Source of the DNA: Fusobacteriota bacterium | GTDB lineage: Bacteria; Fusobacteriota; Fusobacteriia; Fusobacteriales; Fusobacteriaceae | Direction: 5' to 3' | DNA: 7,788 nt | Assembly (NCBI GenBank): GCA_023389595.1 | Contig: JAEWEF010000055.1 | Span: 1-7,788, forward strand | Shown: piece after piece, positions 1-5,396 of the stretch | Layout of the letters: each line of letters opens with the position of its first letter | How positions within the stretch are numbered: position 1 is the first letter of the stretch | Made by a program: the position numbers and the translations under genes | Notes under the pieces: model-generated | The model's input: the letters and a program-made list of their open reading frames with translations, nothing else | What the model was told of the DNA's origin: nothing | Database searches by the model: none

Positions 1-456
1 TCGAGATTTCCTTTTAACATAAGATACGAATGTGTAAAACTTGGACTTGCAGAAAATAAAAAGGTGATAGTTTGCGATGGCGGAGAATACATTATTTCTA
101 ATTCTACTTTTCCGACATATTTTTTGAAGGATAAAAAAATAGTAAATAATCTATATTCAAAAATGGATGCAACCATTTTTGCAAAGTATATTGCCAAAAA
201 TCTGCGTATAGGATCTCGATATTTAGGAGAAGAACCGCTTGATATTACCACTAAAAATTACAACGAAAATTTAAAGTGTGTATTAGAAAAAAACGATATA
301 AAAGTTAACATCATACCAAGAAAAAAAATGGGTGGCGAACTTATAAGTGCATCATATTTTAGAAAATATTTAGACGAAAATAATATTGAGAAAATGAAAG
401 AAATAGCTCCAGAAAGCACAATAAAAATATTGAGAGATAACGGATATATTGAGTAG
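1..456 (+). CDS. citC: [Citrate (pro-3S)-lyase] ligase, 3' part (CitC)
   Basis: The reading frame is open from base 1 to the TAG at 454-456, giving the last 151 residues of a protein that family knowledge puts at about 330-350 residues; the start and the N-terminal nucleotide-binding part lie outside the window. The first visible residues SRFPFNIRYE, followed by a segment with DGGEYIISNSTFPTYFLK, match the C-terminal nucleotidyltransferase-like half of CitC. The family activates citrate lyase by ATP-dependent acetylation of the thiol of the prosthetic group on CitD, in the cytoplasm. The segment IPRKKMGGELISASYFRKYL is the usual region near the C-terminus, where the substrate-binding S/R residues lie. 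A GTG at 64 could be read as a start, but homologous sequence continues upstream of it, so the gene is simply cut by the window edge. citX follows after 5 bp, in one operon. The identification is firm because of both sequence and neighbours. Confidence 0.93.
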   Translation, partial: SRFPFNIRYECVKLGLAENKKVIVCDGGEYIISNSTFPTYFLKDKKIVNNLYSKMDATIFAKYIAKNLRIGSRYLGEEPLDITTKNYNENLKCVLEKNDIKVNIIPRKKMGGELISASYFRKYLDENNIEKMKEIAPESTIKILRDNGYIE

Positions 457-461
457 GTATT

Positions 462-971
462 ATGGAAAAATTTTTAGAAGAAATATTGCAAGAAAGAGAA
501 AATAGATTTTTAAAACAGATAGAGTTAATAAGTTTGTATAAAAGACCATTAATAACTTTTGGATTAAATCTTCCGGGTAAAATTAAAAATTCCGATGAAA
601 TAAAAGAATTTTTTTGGAAAAATCTAAACATTATTAAGTGTGAAATAAAAAAAAATAATGTACGGATAGTGCACGAAGAATTTTTTTCGACTGATGTAGG
701 AAATTTTTCTATTTTAGTGGTAGATTTTGACGACGTTAAATTTTTAAAAAATGTTTTTGTTAATTTAGAAGAAAATTTAGAGCATGGAAGACTACTTGAC
801 ATAGATGTTATATCGAAAAATTTTGAAAAAGTGTCGAGAATAGAAATTAACTTTGACGAAAGAAAATGTTTGTTGTGTGATAATACGGCAAACTTTTGCA
901 TAAAAAATAGAACTCATACATATGAAGAGCTATATGAAAAAGCTATGGAATATATAAAAAAAATTATATAG
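462..971 (+). CDS. citX: Apo-citrate lyase phosphoribosyl-dephospho-CoA transferase (CitX)
   Basis: A 169-residue protein that fits the CitX family, the holo-ACP synthase of citrate lyase. It transfers the 2'-(5''-triphosphoribosyl)-3'-dephospho-CoA precursor to the serine of CitD. Visible family signatures in order: an N-terminal helix rich in E and R (residues 4-17), RPLITFGLNLPGKIK at 28-42, HGRLLDIDVI at 108-117, and a cysteine-rich C-terminal block RKCLLC at 134-139 with Cys146 and His152. Leu112 stands where many homologues have Trp (GRLWDLDV). The ATG at 462 lies 5 bp after the citC stop, with only a weak AGG ribosome site inside the end of citC, so translation may be partly coupled. 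The stop at 969-971 is embedded in the ribosome binding site of citD. The position of citX before citD, instead of after citF, is unlike the familiar citCDEFXG order. Confidence 0.92.
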   Translation: MEKFLEEILQERENRFLKQIELISLYKRPLITFGLNLPGKIKNSDEIKEFFWKNLNIIKCEIKKNNVRIVHEEFFSTDVGNFSILVVDFDDVKFLKNVFVNLEENLEHGRLLDIDVISKNFEKVSRIEINFDERKCLLCDNTANFCIKNRTHTYEELYEKAMEYIKKII

Positions 972-980
972 GAGGGCAAT

Positions 981-1265
981 ATGTTATTAAAAAAAATCGG
1001 TGTAGCTGGAACTCTTGAGTCTAGTGACGTTATGGTAACAGTTGAGCCTGCAGAAGCGGGAGGTATTTCTGTCGAAGTTGACAGTTCTGTAAAAAGACAG
1101 TTTGGAAGACAGATAATAGAAACTGTAAAAAATACTGCTGAAAAAATCGGAGTAAAAAATGCTAATATAAAAATTGTTGATAAGGGAGCTTTAGAGTATG
1201 CACTCATAGCAAGAGTGAAGGCTGCTATATATAGATCGGCAGAAATTAATGAGTATAGATTTTAA
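981..1265 (+). CDS. citD: Citrate lyase acyl carrier protein, gamma subunit (CitD)
   Basis: A 94-residue protein of normal length for CitD. It carries the CoA-like prosthetic group that shuttles acetyl and citryl groups between CitF and CitE. The N-terminal segment IGVAGTLESSDVMVTVEP is the family signature; Ser14 in GTLESSD is in the position of the serine to which the phosphoribosyl-dephospho-CoA arm is attached in characterised CitD proteins. A central SSVKRQFGRQI stretch and the RVKAAIYRSAE segment near the C-terminus are also typical. The start is supported by a strong GGAGGG site at 971-976, five bases before the ATG. The gene ends 10 bp before citE and its last bases precede the citE ribosome site, so the two should be translated together. 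Function depends on citX and citC upstream. Confidence 0.96.
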   Translation: MLLKKIGVAGTLESSDVMVTVEPAEAGGISVEVDSSVKRQFGRQIIETVKNTAEKIGVKNANIKIVDKGALEYALIARVKAAIYRSAEINEYRF

Positions 1266-1271
1266 AGGAGG
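1266..1271 (+). promoter_or_regulatory. Ribosome binding site that fixes the citE start
   Basis: AGGAGG directly after the citD stop, four bases before ATG 1276. An in-frame ATG at 1249 lies inside citD and would add nine residues (MSIDFKGGK), but these are encoded by the citD end and this ribosome site, so 1276 is the better start. Confidence 0.85.
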
Positions 1272-1275
1272 AAAA

Positions 1276-2169
1276 ATGGCTAAAAAAGATAGACTAAGAA
1301 GGACGATGATGTTTTTGCCAGCAAATAATCCTTCTATGTTAACAGACGCTCACATTTATGGACCAGATTCTATCATGATAGATTTAGAAGATGCTACTAG
1401 TATCAATCAAAAAGATGCTGCAAGATTTTTAGTTTACGAAGCACTGAAAACGATTAATTATGGAAATACTGAAACTGTAGTTAGAATAAACGGACTTGAT
1501 ACACCTTTTGGTAAGGATGATATAGTTGCTGCAGTTAAGGGCGGTGTTGACGTAATAAGATTACCTAAAACAGATACACCTGATGAAATTATTGCAGTAG
1601 ATAAAATAATAACTGAAGTTGAAAAAGAAATTGGTAGAGAGGGAGAAACTTTAATTATGGCTGCCATAGAAAGTGCTACCGGAATATTAAATGTTAAGGA
1701 TATAGCACTTGCTAGTCCAAGAATGATGGGAATAGCACTTGGTGCCGAAGACTATGTTACAAATTTAAAAACAACTAGAAGCAAACATGGTTGGGAATTA
1801 TACTATGCCAGAGAGGCAATAGTGCTTGCTGCAAGAAATGCGGGCATATATTGTTTCGATACTGCATACGCCGATATAAATAATTTGGAAGGATTTAGAG
1901 AAGAAGTACAATTTATTAAAGATTTAGGTTTTGACGGCAAATCTTGTGTTCATCCAAAACAAATCGAAATTGTACACAACATTTACACACCAACTCAAAA
2001 AGAAATTGAAAAGGCGATAAGAATTTTAAACGGAGCAAAAGAGGCAGAGAAAAAAGGTAGTGGAGTAATAACGGTTGACGGAAAAATGGTTGATGGCCCT
2101 ATGTTTATAAGAGCTAACAGAGTTATAGATTTAGCGAAAGCTAGTGGAGTTTATAGGGAGGAGGAGTAA
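1276..2169 (+). CDS. citE: Citrate lyase beta subunit, citryl-ACP lyase (CitE)
   Basis: A 297-residue protein, normal length for CitE, of the HpcH/HpaI-aldolase (TIM-barrel) superfamily. It cleaves citryl-ACP to oxaloacetate and acetyl-ACP with Mg2+ in the cytoplasm. The N-terminus LRRTMMFLPANNPSM is the classic CitE opening. Expected active-site elements are present: IDLEDA at 35-40, Arg70 in VVRING, Glu132 in AAIESATG and Asp159 in LGAEDY, the last two being the usual metal ligands by family analogy, then GKSCVHPKQI at 221-230 near the end of the barrel. The start at 1276 is chosen because AGGAGG stands just before it. The final codons for YREEE also form the GGGAGGAGGAG ribosome site of citF, and the TAA at 2167-2169 overlaps the citF ATG by one base, so coupling is tight. 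It works in a complex with CitD and CitF. Confidence 0.97.
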   Translation: MAKKDRLRRTMMFLPANNPSMLTDAHIYGPDSIMIDLEDATSINQKDAARFLVYEALKTINYGNTETVVRINGLDTPFGKDDIVAAVKGGVDVIRLPKTDTPDEIIAVDKIITEVEKEIGREGETLIMAAIESATGILNVKDIALASPRMMGIALGAEDYVTNLKTTRSKHGWELYYAREAIVLAARNAGIYCFDTAYADINNLEGFREEVQFIKDLGFDGKSCVHPKQIEIVHNIYTPTQKEIEKAIRILNGAKEAEKKGSGVITVDGKMVDGPMFIRANRVIDLAKASGVYREEE

Positions 2170-3719
2170 TGAAATATAATGTTAATGCAGTTGGAAGAGA
2201 AATTCCAGAATATATAGACGGACTTGGAGAACTTACTCCTTTTAAGGGAATTAACAAGATAGAACCGACAACGAAGAAGGCCGGAGCAAAAATTAGAATG
2301 AATAAGCCTGGTGAAGAAAAATTAGTTGCAACTCTTGAAGATGCGATCAAAAAATCTGGATTAAAAAGCGGAATGACAATTTCTTTTCATCATCACATGA
2401 GAAATGGAGACACGCTAGTAAATAGAGTGCTTGATATAATAGCAAGAATGGGAATAAAGGATATAACTCTTGCTCCTAGCTCACTTGGAACTTGTCATGC
2501 TCCGGTAATAGACCACATCAAAAATGGTGTCGTTACGGGCATACAATCTAGTGGTCTTAGAGAACCACTTGGGGACGAGCTTAGTAAAGGAATACTTAAA
2601 AAACCGGTAATAATTAGAAGTCACGGAGGAAGAGCGAGAGCTATAGAGGACGGAGAATTGCACATAGACGTGGCATTTATTGCTGCACCGTCTTGCGACA
2701 AAATGGGAAATATTAATGGTGTTAATGGAAAAAGTGCATGCGGATCTCTTGGATATGCAATAGTTGATGCACAGTATGCAGACTACGTTATAGCTGTTAC
2801 AGACAATTTAGTCGACTTCCCGAATTTACCGGCAAGTATTAATCAAACTATGGTTGACTGCGTATGTGTGGTTGATGAAATTGGAGACCCGAAAAAAATT
2901 GTTTCTGGAGCGATAAGATTTTCAGATAATCCGAGAGATTTACTTATAGCAAGAAATGCCGTAAAAGCAATAGTAAATTCTGGATATTTTAAAAACGGAT
3001 TCGTATATCAAACTGGAGCGGCAGGAGCGAGTCTTGCGGTTACTAAACTTTTAAGAGAAGAAATGATTAAAAATAATATAAAAGCTTCTCTTGGTCTTGG
3101 TGGAATTACGTCTCAGTTGGTAGAGCTACACGAAGAGGGACTTATGGATGCACTCTACGACACTCAATGTTTCGATTTAAATGCCGTAGAATCTATCAGA
3201 AAAAATCCGAAACACTATGAAATAAGTGCTTCTTTTTATGCAAATCCAAACACTTCTGGTCCGGCAGTTAACAATTTAGATTTTGTTATGCTTGGAGCGT
3301 TAGAAATTGATACCGATTTTAACGTAAACGTTATGACGAAATCTGACGGAACAATAAATCAGGCTATAGGGGGCCATCAGGATACGGCTGTGGGAGCAAA
3401 AATGAGCGTTATTTTAGCTCCACTTTTAAGAGGAAGAATTCCGATAATTGTTGATAAAGTTACTACAATTTGTACGCCGGGAGAGGCGGTTGACGTTATA
3501 TGTACAGACTATGGTATAGTTGTAAATCCGAAGAGAACCGACTTGATAGAAAGATTTAAAAAAGCAGGAATTGAACTGAAAACTATACAGGAGATGAAAG
3601 ATTTTGCAGAAAGGTTGACTGGGAAGCCTGATCCGGTAGAATTTACTGATGAAATTGTTGCGGTTGTTGAGTACAGAGATGGTTCGATAATAGACGTTAT
3701 AAAAAAAGTTAAAGATTAA
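2169..3719 (+). CDS. citF: Citrate lyase alpha subunit, citrate:acetyl-ACP transferase (CitF)
   Basis: A 516-residue protein close to the usual family length of about 510. CitF exchanges the acetyl group on the CitD arm for citrate, forming citryl-ACP and free acetate. It is a CoA-transferase-like enzyme. Visible signatures include FKGINKIEP near residue 25, SFHHHMRNGD at 72-81, SHGGRARAIEDGELHIDVAF at 151-170, APSCDKMGNINGVNG at 173-187, NTSGPAVNNLDFVMLGALEID at 361-381 and GGHQDTAVGAK at 401-411. No frameshift or missing block was seen, so the enzyme should be functional. Its ATG overlaps the citE stop and is preceded by a purine-rich ribosome site at 2156-2166. It is the last gene of the operon, because a strong terminator follows 3 bp after the stop. 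Confidence 0.97.
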   Translation: MKYNVNAVGREIPEYIDGLGELTPFKGINKIEPTTKKAGAKIRMNKPGEEKLVATLEDAIKKSGLKSGMTISFHHHMRNGDTLVNRVLDIIARMGIKDITLAPSSLGTCHAPVIDHIKNGVVTGIQSSGLREPLGDELSKGILKKPVIIRSHGGRARAIEDGELHIDVAFIAAPSCDKMGNINGVNGKSACGSLGYAIVDAQYADYVIAVTDNLVDFPNLPASINQTMVDCVCVVDEIGDPKKIVSGAIRFSDNPRDLLIARNAVKAIVNSGYFKNGFVYQTGAAGASLAVTKLLREEMIKNNIKASLGLGGITSQLVELHEEGLMDALYDTQCFDLNAVESIRKNPKHYEISASFYANPNTSGPAVNNLDFVMLGALEIDTDFNVNVMTKSDGTINQAIGGHQDTAVGAKMSVILAPLLRGRIPIIVDKVTTICTPGEAVDVICTDYGIVVNPKRTDLIERFKKAGIELKTIQEMKDFAERLTGKPDPVEFTDEIVAVVEYRDGSIIDVIKKVKD

Positions 3720-3722
3720 AAT

Positions 3723-3752
3723 AAAAACGGCGTAATTTTATGCCGTTTTTTT
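3723..3752 (+). terminator. Intrinsic terminator of the cit operon
   Basis: A perfect 9-bp stem pairs AAAAACGGC (3723-3731) with GCCGTTTTT (3742-3750) around a 10-base loop, and the T run continues to 3752. It lies immediately after the citF stop and closes the operon. Confidence 0.92.
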
Positions 3753-3753
3753 A

Positions 3754-3785
3754 ATTTAATATATAATTTTTATTTAATATATAAT
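3754..3785 (+). repeat. Two 14-bp direct repeats, 18-bp period
   Basis: ATTTAATATATAAT occurs at 3754-3767 and again at 3772-3785, separated by four bases. The repeat is pure A/T, so chance or slippage is possible. The second copy contains a TATAAT that could act as a -10 box. Confidence 0.5.
3756..3785 (+). promoter_or_regulatory. Possible promoter for a short transcript
   Basis: A consensus -10 box TATAAT (3780-3785) follows a weak -35 candidate TTAATA (3756-3761, four of six consensus bases) at 18 bp. Transcription would start near 3792 and meet the terminator hairpin at 3839-3863, giving an RNA of roughly 70 bases. In such AT-rich DNA a TATAAT is weak evidence on its own. Confidence 0.35.
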
Positions 3786-3820
3786 AGGTAAGGAAAATAA
3801 AAAATAAAAAAATTCCATAG

Positions 3821-3842
3821 AGTCTATACAGTCTATACAGTC
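3821..3842 (+). repeat. Short tandem repeat AGTCTATAC
   Basis: AGTCTATAC is repeated exactly at 3821-3829 and 3830-3838 and begins a third time (AGTC at 3839-3842), where it merges into the terminator stem. The first copy overlaps an 11-bp inverted repeat, ATAGA-G-TCTAT, at 3817-3827. The arrangement could be a small operator or slippage product. No function is shown. Confidence 0.6.
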
Positions 3843-3863
3843 CGTGAAAACGGACTTTTTTTT
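3839..3863 (+). terminator. Strong GAAA-loop terminator with no gene upstream
   Basis: AGTCCGT (3839-3845) pairs perfectly with ACGGACT (3850-3856) around a GAAA tetraloop, followed by a T run to 3863. It lies about 90 bp beyond the cit operon terminator and 52 bp before the next start codon. It therefore ends either a short leader or small RNA, or read-through from the cit operon, or acts as an attenuator for the cassette that follows. Confidence 0.88.
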
Positions 3864-3879
3864 GTGTAGAATAGAGCCA

Positions 3880-3891
3880 AGATGATCATCT
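3880..3891 (+). promoter_or_regulatory. 12-bp perfect palindrome, possible operator
   Basis: AGATGATCATCT is a perfect inverted repeat located 23 bp before the start of the 96-aa gene, just before its ribosome site. A TAGAAT at 3867-3872 upstream might be a -10 box, which would put the palindrome over the start of transcription, but no convincing -35 box is seen. Binding by a regulator is conjecture. Confidence 0.35.
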
Positions 3892-3914
3892 AAAAAAAAT
3901 AATGGAGGTATGAA

Positions 3915-4205
3915 ATGAGTAAAAGTAAAAAAATCGAGTTGTTAAATTCTGTTGTGGAAAAATGGGAGAAGAATATAAGAAGACAGGGAGCTTTAGAAAA
4001 GGAACTGGAAAATGACGAAGCAACACTTGTTCATATATCTACACTTGTATCTCTTGAGCCGGATTCTCATTATACTTCACTGGAGGAGTGGAAAAACACT
4101 ATTAACAAACAGATAACGAGAGGAAGAAACAGTCTGGAAAATATTGAAACGAAAAAGGTACTGGTTGAGGCTGTTAAATATTACATAACTCATAACGAGG
4201 GATAG
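3915..4205 (+). CDS. Hypothetical 96-aa helical protein at the head of a lysis-like cassette
   Basis: I do not recognise this protein. It is hydrophilic, rich in K and E, has no signal peptide or membrane segment and no cysteine. Residues 5-35 (KKIELLNSVVEKWEKNIRRQ onwards to LENDEA) and 60-92 look helical with heptad-like spacing, joined by a central SLEPDSHYTSLEEW linker, so a small helical hairpin or coiled-coil oligomer is likely. The start is well supported: ATG at 3915 with GGAGGT at 3904-3909. A hairpin with a GAAA loop follows directly, then the peptidase gene. Small proteins of this style are common beside phage tail and lysis genes, which fits the next two genes, but this is inference from position. 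Several CTG leucine codons set it apart from the citrate lyase genes. Confidence 0.75.
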   Translation: MSKSKKIELLNSVVEKWEKNIRRQGALEKELENDEATLVHISTLVSLEPDSHYTSLEEWKNTINKQITRGRNSLENIETKKVLVEAVKYYITHNEG

Positions 4206-4206
4206 G

Positions 4207-4229
4207 AAGAGCTCCGAAAGGAGCTTTTT
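4207..4229 (+). terminator. GAAA-loop hairpin between the 96-aa gene and the peptidase gene
   Basis: AGCTCC (4210-4215) and GGAGCT (4220-4225) pair around a GAAA loop, extended by A-T and G-T pairs to 4207/4228 and followed by a short T run. It begins just after the TAG at 4203-4205. The T run is only five bases before C4230, so it may be a partial terminator that lowers, without stopping, expression of the next two genes, for which no separate promoter is seen. Confidence 0.72.
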
Positions 4230-4246
4230 CACTTAAAGGAGGTAGT

Positions 4247-4978
4247 ATGTTTAAATTTTCTAAAAGAAGTATGAAAAATCTTGAAAATGTGGATGCCGAT
4301 TTAAAAAAAATATTTATGGAAGTTATAAAATATAGTCCCTATGATTTTGCAATAACGGAGGGAGTAAGAACGATAGAAAGACAGAGAGAGCTAGTAAAAC
4401 AGAAAAAAAGTTGGACGATGAATAGTTATCATCTGAGTGGAAAGGCGGTAGATATATGCGTTTTGATAGATGGCAAAGCTAACTGGGAATACGAATATTA
4501 TGCAGTTATTGCCAAAATAGTAAAATTTTTTGCGGAAGAAATGTGCAGAGAAGAGGGAAAGAATTTTTCCATAACTTGGGGTGGAAATTGGAAACAGGTA
4601 GATGCCTGCCATTTTCAGATAGAAAAAAATGAAGAATTAAAACTGGTAATGGTGGACGACAATAAATTTAAGGTTGAAAATAACTATAGCTACAAAAATG
4701 TAGAAATACCTAGAAATTTTAAAACGGACCTGGCAAGCATACCAAAATTTTTGTGGTCTTTTATCTCGCCGTTAGAAAAACATAGTAGGGCGGCAGTCGT
4801 TCACGACTTTTTATACAGCGATCAAAACGAAATTTATAATAGAAAAGAGGCGGACAAGATTTTTCTTGAGGCGATGAAGGAGGATGGTGTAAATGTTATT
4901 AAGAGAAATATTATGTACTTTGCAGTTAGACTTTTTGGGAAAATATTTTTTAAAAAAGATAGTCGAGGTGTGAAATGA
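4247..4978 (+). CDS. Two-domain protein: M15C-type peptidoglycan peptidase fused to a DUF1353-like domain
   Basis: This 243-residue protein joins two phage-type domains. Residues 5-126 match the M15C (CwlK/endolysin) peptidases, which cut peptide stems of peptidoglycan: FAITEGVRTIERQRELV at 34-50, MNSYHLSGKAVDI at 58-70 and ITWGGNWKQVDACHFQI at 109-125. The expected zinc ligands His62, Asp69 and His122 and the acidic catalytic candidate Asp119 are all present, so activity is likely. Residues 133-236 match my recollection of DUF1353: FKTDLASIPKFLW at 158-170, AAVVHDFLY at 182-190, then an R..AD..F..AM..DGV..IKR..MY.AVR.FG pattern ending near 231. That domain's function is unknown. There is no signal peptide, so a phage-style route (holin) or lysis from inside would be needed. 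The start has a full AAAGGAGG site at 4235-4242. The stop overlaps the next start (ATGA). No frameshift is seen at the domain junction, so the fusion looks real. Confidence 0.85.
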   Translation: MFKFSKRSMKNLENVDADLKKIFMEVIKYSPYDFAITEGVRTIERQRELVKQKKSWTMNSYHLSGKAVDICVLIDGKANWEYEYYAVIAKIVKFFAEEMCREEGKNFSITWGGNWKQVDACHFQIEKNEELKLVMVDDNKFKVENNYSYKNVEIPRNFKTDLASIPKFLWSFISPLEKHSRAAVVHDFLYSDQNEIYNRKEADKIFLEAMKEDGVNVIKRNIMYFAVRLFGKIFFKKDSRGVK

Positions 4979-5208
4979 AGATAGAAATCGTAATGTGGCT
5001 TTTCACTTCGTTTTGTGCATATAATATCTATATGGAACATAAGATAGAAAGAGAAATCAAAAACGGTCTTAAAAATATACTGGATAGTATACAGTATATA
5101 AATAAAAATATGGAAAAATTGGAGAAAAAAATGGTGCGTGGCGAAGAAAATGTCATTAAAATTAGAAAAAACATAAAAAAAATGTCGAAAAGTAAACCCT
5201 TAATTTAG
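4975..5208 (+). CDS. Small membrane-anchored coiled-coil protein, possible inner-membrane spanin or holin-like
   Basis: A 77-residue protein whose ATG overlaps the stop of the peptidase gene by 4 bp (ATGA), with a GAGG-like ribosome site in the preceding codons (AGTCGAGGTG). Residues 5-20 (IVMWLFTSFCAYNIYM) form one hydrophobic segment with few charges before it. The rest is highly charged and helical (about 22-70), with heptad-like I/L/M spacing, and strongly basic overall. One N-terminal membrane span plus a periplasm-length coiled coil downstream of an endolysin is the layout of an Rz-type inner spanin, which would make sense in a diderm host. A class of small holin or a non-lysis phage protein is also possible. 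No lipoprotein partner (outer spanin, with a lipobox) was found in another frame, so the name is tentative. The last codons lie in the terminator stem. Confidence 0.7.
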   Translation: MKIEIVMWLFTSFCAYNIYMEHKIEREIKNGLKNILDSIQYINKNMEKLEKKMVRGEENVIKIRKNIKKMSKSKPLI

Positions 5209-5220
5209 GGTTTATTTTTT
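5194..5220 (+). terminator. Terminator overlapping the end of the 77-aa gene
   Basis: AAACCCT (5194-5200) pairs with AGGGTTT (5207-5213) around a 6-base loop, followed by a T-rich tail. The last codons and the TAG at 5206-5208 lie inside the hairpin, so ribosomes reaching the stop would cover the stem. It closes the cassette. Confidence 0.85.
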
Positions 5221-5305
5221 TGCTTTTAATTTTAAAATGAATAAAAAAATTGAATGAGAAAAAATTATAGGGACAACTTTTTTTTACAAAAAGTTTAAAA
5301 AAAAC

Positions 5306-5334
5306 TTGCAAAATTAAAAAAAATATATTAGAAT
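5306..5334 (+). promoter_or_regulatory. Promoter of the first porin gene
   Basis: TTGCAA (5306-5311) and TAGAAT (5329-5334) are spaced by 17 bp and each is close to the sigma-70 consensus. Upstream, 5278-5305 is a series of T and A runs (T8, A5, A8) that could act as an UP element or bend DNA. Transcription should start near 5341, leaving a leader of about 55 bases. The same layout recurs before the second porin. Confidence 0.72.
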
Positions 5335-5342
5335 GTTGCCAA

Positions 5343-5357
5343 GATGTGAAAAACATC
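5343..5357 (+). promoter_or_regulatory. Small hairpin at the 5' end of the porin leader
   Basis: GATGT (5343-5347) pairs with ACATC (5353-5357) around GAAAA, within a few bases of the predicted transcription start. 5'-terminal stem-loops can protect abundant outer-membrane protein mRNAs; here the stem is only 5 bp and the role is inferred. Confidence 0.4.
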
Positions 5358-5396
5358 ATATTTTATAATTAAAATAAAATAAAAGGAGAGATTATT

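Noticed and set aside
64..66. GTG as a start codon of a short citC-like gene
   Set aside because: The upstream codons from base 1 continue the CitC homology (SRFPF), so the gene is cut by the window edge, not truncated.
359..901. Minus-strand open frame of 180 codons opposite citC and citX
   Set aside because: It lies over two recognised genes, its translation is a low-complexity run of F, S, I and K as expected from the reverse of AT-rich coding DNA, and no ribosome site is seen.
1249..1275. Upstream in-frame ATG for citE
   Set aside because: It lies inside the end of citD and reads through the citE ribosome site; ATG 1276 has the proper spacing and gives the usual N-terminus.
3754..3785. 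14-bp direct repeats as phage attachment sites flanking the cassette
   Set aside because: Both copies are on the same side and only four bases apart, and no matching copy was found at the right end of the cassette near 5220-5300; the sequence is pure A/T.
5275..5307. Inverted A/T runs (AACTTTTT/AAAAAGTT and AAGTTT/AAACTT) as a terminator or operator
   Set aside because: The pairs are almost all A-T and overlap A-tracts before the porin promoter, so they are better read as a possible UP element than as a stable hairpin.
5162..5359. Minus-strand open frame of 65 codons across the cassette-porin gap
   Set aside because: It consists mainly of F and K codons from T and A runs and crosses a terminator and a promoter that fit the plus-strand genes.
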